64,000 bases of DNA from NCBI GenBank assembly GCA_963921195.1, contig OY992540.1:78047337-78111336 (forward strand). The letters are read 5' to 3'. A program made the position numbers and the translations under genes. The notes beneath the pieces were generated by a model. That model ran no database searches, was not told where the DNA came from, and saw only the letters and a list, made by a program, of their open reading frames with translations. The stretch is from Pegoplata infirma. Taxonomy: Eukaryota > Arthropoda > Insecta > Diptera > Anthomyiidae. Each line of letters begins with the position of its first letter. Position 1 is the stretch's first letter. This document shows, in pieces, positions 53,823-64,000 of this stretch.

Positions 53823-54341
53823 CACTCAAAAAAAAACCTTGTAAAATTACAAAAAAAATTTGAAATTTTTTTTCGTGCTACCTCCTATTTGACAAGAATT
53901 CCTTGTTATTTTACAAGGTTTTTACCAATAATTTTGTAATTTTACAAGCTTTTTACCAAAAATATTGTAAATTTACAATTTTTTGACGCGATAAGACCTT
54001 ACATGGAGGTTTCGTGATTTTACTTGATTGTTTGATATCTCCTATTTTACGAGAATTTCTAGTAAAAATTACGAATTTTTTTGTAATTTTACAAGATTTT
54101 TACGAATTAAGTTTAAAATTTACAAGTTTTTTGGCGAAATAAAACTTTAAATTCTTGTAAATTTACTAGATTTTTTTTGGTAAAAAATCTTGAAAATTTG
54201 TAAAACTACAAGAAAACTTTAAAATTAAAAAAAAAAGGTAAATTTTGATCGGAAATTATTTGTTAAAAAACAGGGAAAACTGTCAAATATTGGTAAAATG
54301 GGATTACGAGACTAGTAATTTAAAAATGGTTATTTTGAGTG
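53823..54341. mobile_element. MITE inserted in tandem repeat (CACTCAAAA ends)
   Basis: The ends CACTCAAAA and TTTTGAGTG are inverted. It splits the repeat word GATCATTGCTAAAAATTT, leaving TT on each side, so the duplication is apparently TT. The interior is rich in TTGTAAATTTACAAG-type palindromic words. The same ends occur in the element at 57913-58665 with TA flanks. Confidence 0.75.
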
Positions 54342-54440
54342 TTGCTAAAAATTTTCAAAAATATAGAGGTGCTAGGGGTGTCTTTGAAAATTTTCCATGA
54401 ATTTTCCTAAAATTTAGTTAAATTTAACTAAAAAATTAGA
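54342..54440 (+). repeat. ~116-bp tandem repeat, continuation
   Basis: TTGCTAAAAATTTTCAAAAA and GAGGTGCTAGGGG continue the unit that was interrupted at 53822. Confidence 0.65.
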
Positions 54441-55127
54441 AATTTTCTTAAATATGAGGAAACAAGTTTAGTTCATTTACTTATGAATAGTTCATAGTTT
54501 TCTTTAAATGGAGCTTTTTTTAATAGTAAATAACTTCTTATAATTTAGTAAATAACTTCTTAGAATTTGATTAAAAATTCAAAATGGCGATATATCGAAC
54601 ACTAAGCGAGATAGAGCGTACTATAAAGAAAATCATGGAAGAGGCTAGATCCACACATAATAATTTTGAATCTAAAATTTTACATTCCCGAGATTTTATA
54701 TCTGCCCATATCTCGGTAAATAATGTCGGCACGCAAAATACCCGACAGCCCTCAGACTAACAGTTTTTGAGTTATCCAGTTCTTAAGAACCTGTCAGGCC
54801 CCCTATTACCGTATCTCAAAAGCTAATCAAGTTAGAGCGAAACGGACAAAAGTATTGTGTTAAAATCTATGGCGACCCTGAAAGGACCCAATGACGTCTC
54901 GATTCAACAGGGTCTGGACCCAATCTAGTTCTAAAATGTAAATGAACTACAGTGTAATATAATTTTTACCATTTTCTAGTTAAAATAATTTTAGTGTTTT
55001 TATCGGCGTATGCCATTTTTGTTTGTTATTAAGGGTTTGTGATTAAAGAAGAAAACATTGTATTTTTAAAGATAAAATAAATTTGTTTTCCTTTTTTTGG
55101 GAAAAAATATGAACTAAAACCAATAAA
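54441..55127. other. no gene seen
   Basis: Less AT-rich than its surroundings between about 54590 and 54920 (for example ATCTGCCCATATCTCGGTAA), but no frame, domain or paired ends were found. Confidence 0.45.
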
Positions 55128-55584
55128 ACCAAGTGAGAGTGTTAAATTCGGCTGTGCCGAATCTTTTATACCCTCCAACATGTTAAAAAACGCAGGGGCG
55201 TATTTTTGAAGCGGGGGCTGTGGGGGACACCTTCCCCTCTTGAAATATGTTTCTTCTTGCATAAACATGTTTAATTTGTATAACAAAAATATAAAAACTC
55301 GTAAAAAATATCGTGTTTTCAGGGGTCGGTTTAGTTCTTCAAAGGGGAACTTTTTTCCGATTTTCCCCATTTCCAAAATTAACCTATCTAGGACCATAAG
55401 ACTTATTCGTGCTAAATTCCAGTAGGCTAGCTCTTTTATTTTAGACAGACAGACGGACGGACGGAAATTCACAGAATGTCTTAGAATCGATCACGGATCA
55501 ATAATATACTTTTTTGGGTCTCCGACCGATATTTCGATGCGAATGACAAAGTGAGTATACCACTATACAGTCGTTGGAGGTTAT
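55128..55584 (-). mobile_element. DINE-1/mini-me-like element, reverse copy
   Basis: It begins ACCAAGTGAGAGTGTTAAAT and has the perfect hairpin ATTCGGC/GCCGAAT. It contains a reversed GTCY run at 55443-55464 and ends with the reverse of the TTTGTCATTC ... TCGAAATATCGGTC phrase shared with 2415-2455. The frame at 55029-55472 crosses it and is not a gene. Confidence 0.7.
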
Positions 55585-55679
55585 AAAAATCTTTGGAGCC
55601 ATATCCTTCCCTCTTTTTTTTTAAATTAAATTATTTTTCTCAGTTTTCAGTTTTTTTTTTGAGTGTATGCTATTTCCTA

Positions 55680-56480
55680 GTTAATTAGTTAACAAGAGGA
55701 GTTAGAGCAAAATAGCAAAAATTAGATACCATCTTTAAAAATTTCCAAAAATTTATTTTGATTCAAATTTTTCTAAAAAAAAAACATTAAATGCACTTTA
55801 TTAGCAAACCATAGGTGCTACAGCAAAAATATCAAAAAAAAGAATCATTACTAAAAATGACGCATAATCCATTTTTAGCAAATATAGCAAAAATTGGGGA
55901 CCATCTCTTAAAATGGCCAACAATTTATTTTTACATAAATTTTTCTTAAAAATCGTTAATTCTAATTTATTAATTAACTTAAGGTGCTAGAGAAAAAATA
56001 ACAAAAATTGGGAATCATCGCTAAAAATTTTGAAAAAAAAAATTCAGAAATCAATTTTTACCTAAACTAGAAAATACTCGCAATTATTGCTAAAAATTTC
56101 TAAAAATCAATTTTTACATAAATTTTTAGCAAAAATAGCAAAGTGCTGGTAATACCTCTAAAATTTTTTAAAAATCAGTTTTTACATTAATTGTAATTTA
56201 TTTGAATTGCAGTTTATTGGGTCATTAGTGTTGCTGGAGGAAAAATAGCAAAAATTAGGGATCATTGCTAAAAATTTCCTAAATCCTTTTTTTTTTTTTA
56301 GCAAAAATAGCAGAAATTGGGGATCCTCACCTAAAATTTATAAAAGTTAATTTTTACATGAATTTTTCTAAAAAAAAACTTTAATTACAATATATTATTT
56401 AGCTAGAGGTGATAAAGCAAAAATAGCTAAACTTGGTGATCATCGTTAAATATTTCTAAGAATTCAATCCAGTACTTACT
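55680..56480 (+). repeat. ~116-bp tandem repeat, block 2
   Basis: Diverged units with GAGGTGATAAAGCAAAAATA, GGGGATCATCGCTAAAAATT and TTTTTACATGAATTTTTCTA continue the family of 53441-53822. Confidence 0.75.
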
Positions 56481-57525
56481 GAATTGCCGAATTATTAAAA
56501 ATAAACCACTATGCACCATTACTTATGATTGTTATTTAAAGGCTCTTACAAAATTAAGTATACGCCTCTTAAACAGTTTTCAAGTAATTCTAATTATAAT
56601 AATAGTTCACCAACTTAAAGTGCGTGTAAAAAAAAATAAAAAAAAAACCTTGAGGGGCTTGTTATGAAAAATATCAACTTTCATTTGCTTTTGGTTTCCT
56701 CCCATTCTGATTTTGGTTATTGCACTGTGTTATTTTTCGAAAAAATTCAAAAGTAATTCTTTCAGTGTATTTGATCTTGTCGTATGCCGGTGTTCATTAT
56801 TATTTTGTGTTTGTGTTTTCTTAATAGTTGATGATAGTTTTAACCATTCCACAAACTAGAAGAATTTAATAATGATCATGAAGAATTTTTATTTTATTTT
56901 TTTTTTTTTAAATAAAAATAAACTTCTTTTGATGTTAAATTAAGCTTAAACAAATTTTACAGATATTTTTAGTTTATTGCTTTTATAGACGCATAAAATT
57001 GTGTTTTTAAAATTACATACAAATAAATGCACGTGTATAAAAAGTCTGTGAAAATTAGTATTATAAAAATGTTTATAAATCTAACAAAGACTCTTAATTA
57101 ACTTTTTAAGCATTTTATGATTATGCAAGTTTAAGTTATTACTTATGATGTGCTATAAAAGCAGTGTTAGAGTGTGCGGGTGGTAAATGGAAGGGGTATT
57201 AAGTTTAAGGGACATTTAAGATTTTTTTGGTTTATCGATTGTGAATGCACTTATAAAAAATGCCGCCGCTCTTAAATAAAACCTTTGTTAAATCAACAGA
57301 AAAATCTAATGTAAATACAACCATTTTGAGCCATATGAAAAATTTGCGGATTTTAGTAGACATGAAAAAATATGTCCAGACAGTCGAAAAATCTTCTGAT
57401 TTAAGCTGAAAAATTTTGCGATTTTAGCTGAAAAATCTGTCGATTCATCAAAAGAATCTGCTAATCTCGGTCGAATCAGCACAAAAATCTGGCAGACACC
57501 AGAAAAATCTGTTAATTTCAGCAAA
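56481..57525. other. AT-rich sequence, no gene seen
   Basis: No supported feature. Several AAAAATCTG-type words near 57300-57510 form a weak local repeat. Confidence 0.45.
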
Positions 57526-57665
57526 AACAAGCAAGAGTGTTGAATTCGGCTATGCCGAATTTTTTATACCCTCTAACATGTTAAAAAAAGACAGGGGCGA
57601 TTTTTTTTGGAGGTGAGATAAAAGTTCCCTCTTGAAGAACTAAAACAACCTCAGAAAAACACAAA
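57526..57665 (-). repeat. truncated DINE-like end
   Basis: AACAAGCAAGAGTGTTGAAT, the hairpin ATTCGGCTATGCCGAAT and TTTATACCCTC match the start of the copy at 55128. The rest of the element is missing. Confidence 0.65.
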
Positions 57666-57912
57666 TGATAAATTTGTCTGGCATATTAAATTCATCGACC
57701 TGTACTTGGACTAAGGGGATCAGAAAAGTTAATATTTTTGTGCCCGCCCCTTTTTGGGGGCGTGTATATAAAAAAGTTTGCAAAAAACATAACAATAATC
57801 TACAAAAATCTGTTTTTTTGCACAGACTTCTAGAATAAATTTTCTAAAGTATTTTGACTTCCTAAACACGAATCATCAGAAAAGATGTATCAAATCGCCT
57901 TCTCGAGATATA

Positions 57913-58665
57913 CACTCAAAATAATTACTTTGTTAAAAACTCTGTTAAATGACTGTAATCTCAATTCGACAGACATTTGACAAAGTTATCTGTCGAAATA
58001 CAGATTTTAAGAATATACTTTGTATTTTCTTGTAACCGAAAAACAAAATTTTATCTGTAATTTTACTTTTTACTTTGTAATCTCTATTTTACAGATAATA
58101 AACAGAGTTTTTTTGTTAAAATACAGATTTTATACATTTTATCGTAACCAAAATACTAAATTTCAACTGTAATATTACTTATTGATCTGTAATACAGTTT
58201 TTAAATAAAAACTCTTCAAAAAACTCCCAAATATTTCAACCGCTCTTTAAAAAGCGTCTTAAATTACAATAAAACCTGGTAAATTTTACGCGGATGTCGG
58301 GTAAAATTGGAGGTACTCGTAAAATACATCGTAATTTTCACAAAAATAAAAAAGTAAATTTACAATTTGGAAGCATTAAAGCGGGCATTAAACTCGGTGG
58401 CATTTTGCAATTGTCAACACTACTTACACATTAAGGAAAGAGAATTTGATCAGAAATCAAAAAATAAATAAAATAGTAAAATTCTGGTCGCTTTTATCAA
58501 TATTTTACAGATGATTCTGTAAATTTACAGGTTTTTTTTATCGAAATCATTTTACAGAGTTTTCTTCGTAAAATAACAAAAAATCTTGCTGGTTGGAAAT
58601 CTATGGTATTTTCTGCTGGCTCAGCAGAGTATCTCTGTAATTTAACAGAGTGATTATTTTGAGTG
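57913..58665. mobile_element. TA-flanked MITE (CACTCAAAATAAT ends)
   Basis: The ends CACTCAAAATAATTACTTTG and, in reverse, CACTCAAAATAATCACTCTG are flanked by TA (57911-57912, 58666-58667). The interior consists largely of CTGTAATTTTAC / GTAAATTTACAG-type words. It is 753 bp and non-coding, a Tc1/mariner-type MITE by end pattern and target. Confidence 0.85.
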
Positions 58666-58667
58666 TA

Positions 58668-59016
58668 GGCACTTTAGTGTTTTGTGGACCAAGCCCTCAA
58701 ACCCGAAAAATTTTTAATACTGGAAAAGTGTGTGTTAAAGTTGTTCATATCATTTTCTTCGAATTCCCAATAAAATTTCCTAACTTTTGCCAGAAATTCG
58801 GACTCGATACGATCAAGGATACTATCAGGGCATTAGAAGGAAGTTCAAAATGTCCTTTTTTTGGTTTTACCCTTATAAGCATTCGTATTTTGTAAAAAAT
58901 TTCCTTTTCAAAGCAGATTAAAAATGCTTTAGAAAAAACATCTTCTAAAGCATTTGTATGAAATCACATTCGCTACGTATAGCAATTTTTGTGGACCAAG
59001 CCCTCAAAACCGATGA
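58668..59016. other. spacer with a direct repeat
   Basis: TTTGTGGACCAAGCCCTCAAA occurs at about 58681 and again at about 58989, a ~308-bp-spaced direct repeat. No gene was seen. Confidence 0.55.
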
Positions 59017-59770
59017 CCCATGTAAAAATGGATTAGATCTTATCTGATCTGCTTACATCAATTCAGATATGATCATGTCTGACTAGATATAATTATATCT
59101 CAAATGGCCAAAATCCAGATCTTATATCTCGGATTTGGTCAACATTGGCACAAATTTTACATTTTATTATATCTGATCAGTAGGGCAAGTACTTTCATGA
59201 AAATGCATATTTTTACTCAGCATTGTAAACATAACATAAATTTAATATCAATGGCATTGATTTGTAGTTGCATATTTTTGCATATTTTGGTATAAATGCA
59301 TATTTTTGCATATTTTGATATAAATTATACTTTCAAAACTTCCTTGGGAAAATTCAAACCATACCCCCTATTTCTTCTAGAAAAATGTATTTTTTTATCG
59401 AAATCATATTCTAATAATTTTTTTATAAAAAAATGGATTCTGGGAGATTAATTTTTAGATTCTGAAAAATTTTTCCTACTTAAAATGTTCCTATTCTGAG
59501 ATATTTATGAATATCTCTTCACTAATCGTAAAGAAAAAATTGTTTTCGAATTTAAGATTTTTTTACACGAAAATTGCATTTTTATTTTGATTGGAGTTAG
59601 GGTGGGGTCTTTTGCCTTTAAGTTAATTTTTTGACTTGAAAATCGGAAAATTCCGAAAAATAGTATTTTAAAAATTAATATATTTTTTTAAGAATAAAGA
59701 ACACAAAGTATTGACTTGTTTTAGAAAAATATTGTATTTTAATATTTTTTTTTTCTTTTAGAAATTTTTT

Positions 59771-60591
59771 ATACCCTCCACTCTAGAGATAGAGGGTATA
59801 TATAAGTTTGTCATTCCGTTTGTAACACCACGAAATATTGGTCTAGGACCCAATAAAGTGTATATATTCATGATTCTCGATCGATTTTAAGACGATCTAG
59901 CGATGTCCGTCCGTCCGTCCGTCTGTCTGTCTGTCTGTCTGTTGAAAACACGATAACTTTTGAAAAACTTTACGGAGGCTTCTGAAGTTTGGCATATATG
60001 TTGGGCATTTAAATAATCAGGTTGGTATTGCAATCCAGCGAAATCGGGTTTTTCTGGAATTTACGAGATAAAACACACGGTAACTTTCGAACGGCAATTC
60101 TGAGGGTGCTGAAGTGTGGCACATATATTTGTCGTTCCTCTGGTCGGGTTTGTTTTAAATTTCAGCCAAATCGGTCCAGCGGTTCAAAGGTTATTAGCAA
60201 AACCGTAAATTTCAGATTAGTTTCACCTTAAATTCACGTTTTGAAAACCCGTTAAACATGTTTTAAAAACATTTGTAAGTCAAAAATATATTTTACAAGG
60301 TATTTTTGTCACACAAAAATATTTTTACACTAAAACAAAAAAAAAATACACTCAAAAAAAATTTCACACTCAAAAAAAATTTACACTCAAAAAAATTTTA
60401 CACTCACAAAAAAATTAGTAAATTTTTTTTTTCAAAAATTAATAAAAAAAAAAGTTTTTTTACACAAAATAAAATATTTCTAACCAAAAATTTTTTTTTT
60501 TCACGTTAGAAAATTTACTATCACTTAAAAAGGGCATTGTGGAGGGTATTCATAGATTCGGCCAAGTCGAATTTAACTTTTGTACTTGTTT
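59771..60591 (+). mobile_element. DINE-1/mini-me-like element, copy 3
   Basis: The hairpin ATACCCTCCACTC ... GAGGGTAT opens it. A (GTCY)n run sits at about 59904-59941, followed by the same GGTTGGTATTGCAATCCAGC phrase and ACACTCAAAAAAAATTT repeats. It ends GGAGGGTATTCATAGATTCG ... TGTACTTGTT. It is the best-preserved copy in the window. Confidence 0.78.
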
Positions 60592-60712
60592 ACTTTAGAA
60601 ATAGTATTTAGTGACTCAAAGAAAAAACTTATCAAGTAAAAAAATATTTTACTAACTAAAAATTGTTTCCACTCAATAAAACATTTTTAGGAATTGGCCT
60701 TTAAATATTTGA

Positions 60713-62044
60713 CAAAGGAGTTAAAACACCTCAATTCATCCGAAAAAAGTAGCATTTTTGACCTTACCCCTTTCGAATTTGATAAAACTTGGAATATTGT
60801 TGGGGCCTTACAAAAAAATCATAGCGCCAAAATTTTGGACTTCTGGTACTTTTTCTTGCCGAGATATGGGGTCTTGAAAATTGGCAAAATCGTATATATT
60901 TGACAAAAGTGTTCTGAGATAAATAAAGATAATTCCAAAAGTACTTACAATACACGTCTCAGTGAGGTCGCAAATAATAGGTAATTAGACAGCATTTAAA
61001 ATGGCATTTCCCAAGATTTTTTTTGGAAAAGGTCAAAGGTCATTGGTTTTAGCCTTAATTTTTGGAGGGCTATATCTCAAAAAACGATATTTTTAAAATT
61101 TTGGAAAAAATATATGTGATTAAGAATCATATATACTACTTAAGTTTAAATTTTCAGGATGGAGACTTCATTGGAACATTTTATATTAATAGAAACGTTG
61201 TGACAGGAAAGAAAAAGCGGTGTAATTTCCCTTAGAAAAAAAATATATTTTTTTTGTCTTTGAAATTCTGGTACCAAAATTAATTTTTCTGAATGTTTTT
61301 GACGTGTTGAGTCCAAATATGACCTTTGAACTGGACTATCGCTATTAGTTTTCGAGATATCTGCACATAAGTATGTGAAAATTGCTAAAATGCTATTGCT
61401 GTGTTTTTTTGAAAATGGAGGTGCATATATCTTGAAAAGTAATAGCGATAGGCCAGTTTAAAGCTCATATTTGGACTCAGCACGTCAAAAACATCCAGAA
61501 AAATGGATTTTGGTACCAGAATTTCAAAGACAAAAAAAAATATTTTTTTTAAGGGAAATTACACCGCTTTTTCTTTCCTGTCACAACGTTTCTATTAATA
61601 TAAAATGTTCCAATTAAGTCTCCATCCTGAAAATTTAAACTTAAGTAGTATATGTAATTCTTAACCACATATATTTTTTCCAAAATTTTAAAAATATCGG
61701 TTTTTGAGATATAGATCTGCAAAAATTAGGGTTAAAACCAATGACCTTTGACCTTTTTCAAAAAAAATCTTGGGGAATGTTATTTTAAAGGCTGTTTCAT
61801 TACCAATTAATTACAATGTATTGTTATTACTTTTCGAGTTATCTTTATTTATCTCAGAACACTTTTGTCAAATATATACGATTTTGTTAATTTTCAAGAC
61901 CGCATATCTCGAATACTGGAATGGCCAGAAGCCTGAAAAATTGGCAAAATCTCTTGTTTGTTAAAGTAAACATCAGTACTTAATTTCTTTAAATTTGGAG
62001 GGGGTGCGGTCAACTCCTCGGTTGAATTGAGGTGTTTTATCTCA
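60713..62044. repeat. third giant foldback
   Basis: The left arm from AAAGGAGTTAAAACACCTCA to about 61367 is the reverse complement of about 61421-62044. Landmarks are GACAAAAGTGTTCTGAGATA, AAAGGTCAAAGGTCATTGGT and GAAAGAAAAAGCGGTGTAAT, each found in reverse on the other side. The loop is about 50 nt. It sits inside the hAT-like element. The 63-69-residue frames on it are repeats of each other in opposite strands. Confidence 0.82.
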
Positions 62045-62312
62045 AAGCCTAATTTATGTTGACAAATTATTTTTTTAGTAAAAACAATAATTTTTAGATG
62101 CATATTTTTAAAGTTTTTAGTGCATATTTTCGATTTTTAGACGCATGTTATAGGCACATATTTTCGTTTTTTAGATGCATGAAAGTACTTGCCCTACTGA
62201 TCAGATACAATTATATACAATGAGATGCAATTATATATTATCAGATCAAATCAGATCTAATAAGATCAAGTCGATTTTTACACGGGGATTCCAAATTTGT
62301 TACACAGTGGTA

Positions 62313-63313
62313 CACTGATAGAAATTTGTACATGACAATAATGAAAATCTACATTAATGTTATGAAAAATGACGTTAAAAAGGAACCTATGTAGGGTTTC
62401 ATTGAATTAATGAAAGGCGTATCATAAAATGTAATTGCAAGAACAAGTTTCATTAAATTAATGAAAATTGTTCATACAAAATATAAATTGTATTTTATGA
62501 AAATATTTCATTACTTTAATGAAAAAAGTATTTAATTCTTATGAAATACTTTCTTTGAATAAATCCTACTTTTTATTTTTGAAATGAAATACTTTTATTG
62601 AATAAATGTTACTTTTATTTTTAAAATGAAATATATGTATAAAATTGTAAAGATCTTTTTATAGAATTAAAAATAATAAAAAAATGTTTTCACTTAGTTT
62701 TCTCGCACAAAATTTTACTCCAACCTTAACTTGTAATACATAATTAAAACCACGAACTAATATAAAACATCACAAAAATTAGTTAATTAATAATTGAGTT
62801 TTTATTTAAAATTTCGTAAAAAAATCTTAAAAAATCACAAAATAACCAAGTTTAAAAGACACTTTCATATATTTTTTATTTTATCTATAGATTTCACTCA
62901 GTTTTCTCACACAAAATTTTACTATAACGTTTACTTTTAATACATAAGTACAACCCAGAAATAATTTAAAACATCGTGAGTTTAATAAATACTTATAAAT
63001 AATCAACAACATTTCATTTTAAATTCGTAGAAAAAATATTAGAAAAAATCACGCTCTGATCAGCTGTTTTTAGCCCGCGTAAACTAACAGACTAAACAGA
63101 CGCGACACGACAAGTGTCAAAAAACAGAAAATTTTGTAAACAAAACTTAATGAAATTTTTTAATGAAACTACGAAATCTAATGAATCAAATTAATGAATA
63201 TCTTGCACAATATGTACGAAATTTCATTCAGCATATGAAAAATTTCATTGTTGCAATGAACCAACGTTAATTAATTCCATTCATTAGTGATATGAAGCGT
63301 TTTTATATCAGTG
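62313..63313. mobile_element. TA-flanked MITE (CACTGATA ends)
   Basis: CACTGATAGAAA and, in reverse, CACTGATATAAA form the ends. TA flanks both (62311-62312, 63314-63315). The interior is dominated by TTTCATTAATGAAA-type words. It is about 1 kb and non-coding. Confidence 0.8.
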
Positions 63314-63315
63314 TA

Positions 63316-64000
63316 CAAAAAAAGTAGTTTTATTAAATTTGAGCTTTTATGAGTTTCAATAAAGCTTTTATTTTTTTTCAGTTGTGCTTCTCTGAATTTC
63401 AATTAAGATCTTCTAAATATCAATTGGTATTATCTGATTGCCAATAGAGCTTTAACGATTTTTAGTTGTGAAATTCTAAGTTATTATTGGTTTTAGATGC
63501 ATTTCGATAAAGCGTTTTTGATTTTGAGTTATGCAGATTTTCGGAGTTTTAATATCCCTTTTGGGAATTTTTAATTGTCATTTTTAAATTTTAGCTAAGC
63601 TTTTCTTAATTCTAATTGAGCTTTTTTGCATTTCAATTGCAAGTAACAAAATCTTAAAAAAAAACATTTGTGCCCCCTAAAACTTATGGCCTCCTTAAAG
63701 GTGTAAGAAAGCAAGTTAAAAGTATCTTCTTAACGCCAACGCACGTAAAATACAAAAATTATGATATACACGAATTTTTATTAAAAAGTTTTTAAATAAA
63801 ATCAAAAGAGATATGAAAAAAACGCATCCAACGCAAAAGCAAAAATAGTTTTTTTATTATTTTCTTTTTGAACAACGTTTTAAATATTAACAAAAAAGAA
63901 ACAACAATACCGGCATAAAAAAATGAGCTAAACAAAAACCTCAAATTAAAAAAAATAAATAAATAAAAATAGTGGATGTGGTATAAAATATTCCTTATAT
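63316..64000. other. AT-rich sequence, no gene seen
   Basis: Many AATTTCAATT and TTTTAATT words, but no paired ends or coding pattern. The window ends here. Confidence 0.5.

Larger units (their letters stand above)
59181..62196. mobile_element. 3-kb hAT-like composite element
   Basis: The ends TAGGGCAAGTACTTTCATG and CATGAAAGTACTTGCCCTA are perfect inverted repeats. The 8-bp duplication CTGATCAG (59173-59180, 62197-62204) is itself a palindrome. GCATATTTTTGCATATTTTG words lie just inside both ends. The body contains a DINE-like copy and a large foldback. No transposase is present. Confidence 0.85.
59017..62286. repeat. CCCrTGTAAAAAT-ended repeat, split by hAT-like element
   Basis: CCCATGTAAAAATGGATTAG (59017) is matched in reverse by GATTTTTACACGGG (62286). 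Inside each end lie ATCTGATCTG and AGATATAATTATATCT-type words. It resembles the element bounded by CCCGAGTAAAAA at 33380-37898. It is interrupted by the element at 59181-62196. Confidence 0.55.

Overview
The window looks like repeat-dominated, AT-rich DNA from a higher fly (Diptera). The evidence is one complete I-clade-type LINE with an insect-style internal promoter, DINE-1/mini-me-like repeats carrying (GTCY)n runs, and a dense set of nested fly-type MITEs. I found no host single-copy gene, no rRNA and no functional tRNA. Nearly all short open frames are repeats, antisense shadows or retrotransposon debris.

Layout. 1-5 kb: a T-rich repeat broken by an hAT-type MITE (886-1814) and a DINE-like element (2376-3463). 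5.3-7.9 kb: a 38-bp palindromic tandem array. 9.9-19.3 kb: a graveyard of broken non-LTR retrotransposons on both strands, itself hit by a TA-flanked MITE (12991-13916) and a 9-bp-TSD, MULE-like foldback MITE (15785-16300). 19.3-26.6 kb: an hAT-like repeat (ends CAGTGGCGTA) that was entered by an intact, 5.3-kb LINE (20171-25490) encoding an ORF1 with zinc knuckles and an ORF2 with endonuclease, reverse transcriptase, RNase H and a terminal zinc motif. 27.9-33.1 kb: MITEs with TTA, TA and 8-bp target duplications nested in each other.

33.4-37.4 kb: a non-autonomous Helitron carrying a 146-bp repeat within which a 16-bp minisatellite expanded. 38-41 kb: two more hAT MITEs. 41.4-43.7 kb: a Transib-like element with CACAGTG/CACTGTG ends and a CGTCG duplication, holding a 25-bp minisatellite. 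44.0-46.1 kb: a 2-kb foldback element with its own nested 168-bp MITE. 46-58 kb: DINE-like copies with a tRNA-like insert, a LINE fragment, an hAT MITE, a second giant foldback, a ~116-bp tandem repeat and TA/TT-flanked MITEs. 59-63.3 kb: a 3-kb hAT-like element (TSD CTGATCAG) containing a DINE-like copy and a third giant foldback, then a further TA-flanked MITE.

The only genes that plausibly work together are ORF1 and ORF2 of the LINE at 20.2-25.5 kb. They would form the ribonucleoprotein for target-primed reverse transcription from an Inr+DPE promoter. The DNA transposons seen are all non-autonomous: boundaries and target duplications are clear, but no transposase or Rep/helicase coding is visible. 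All assignments come from reading the sequence. No database search was run.
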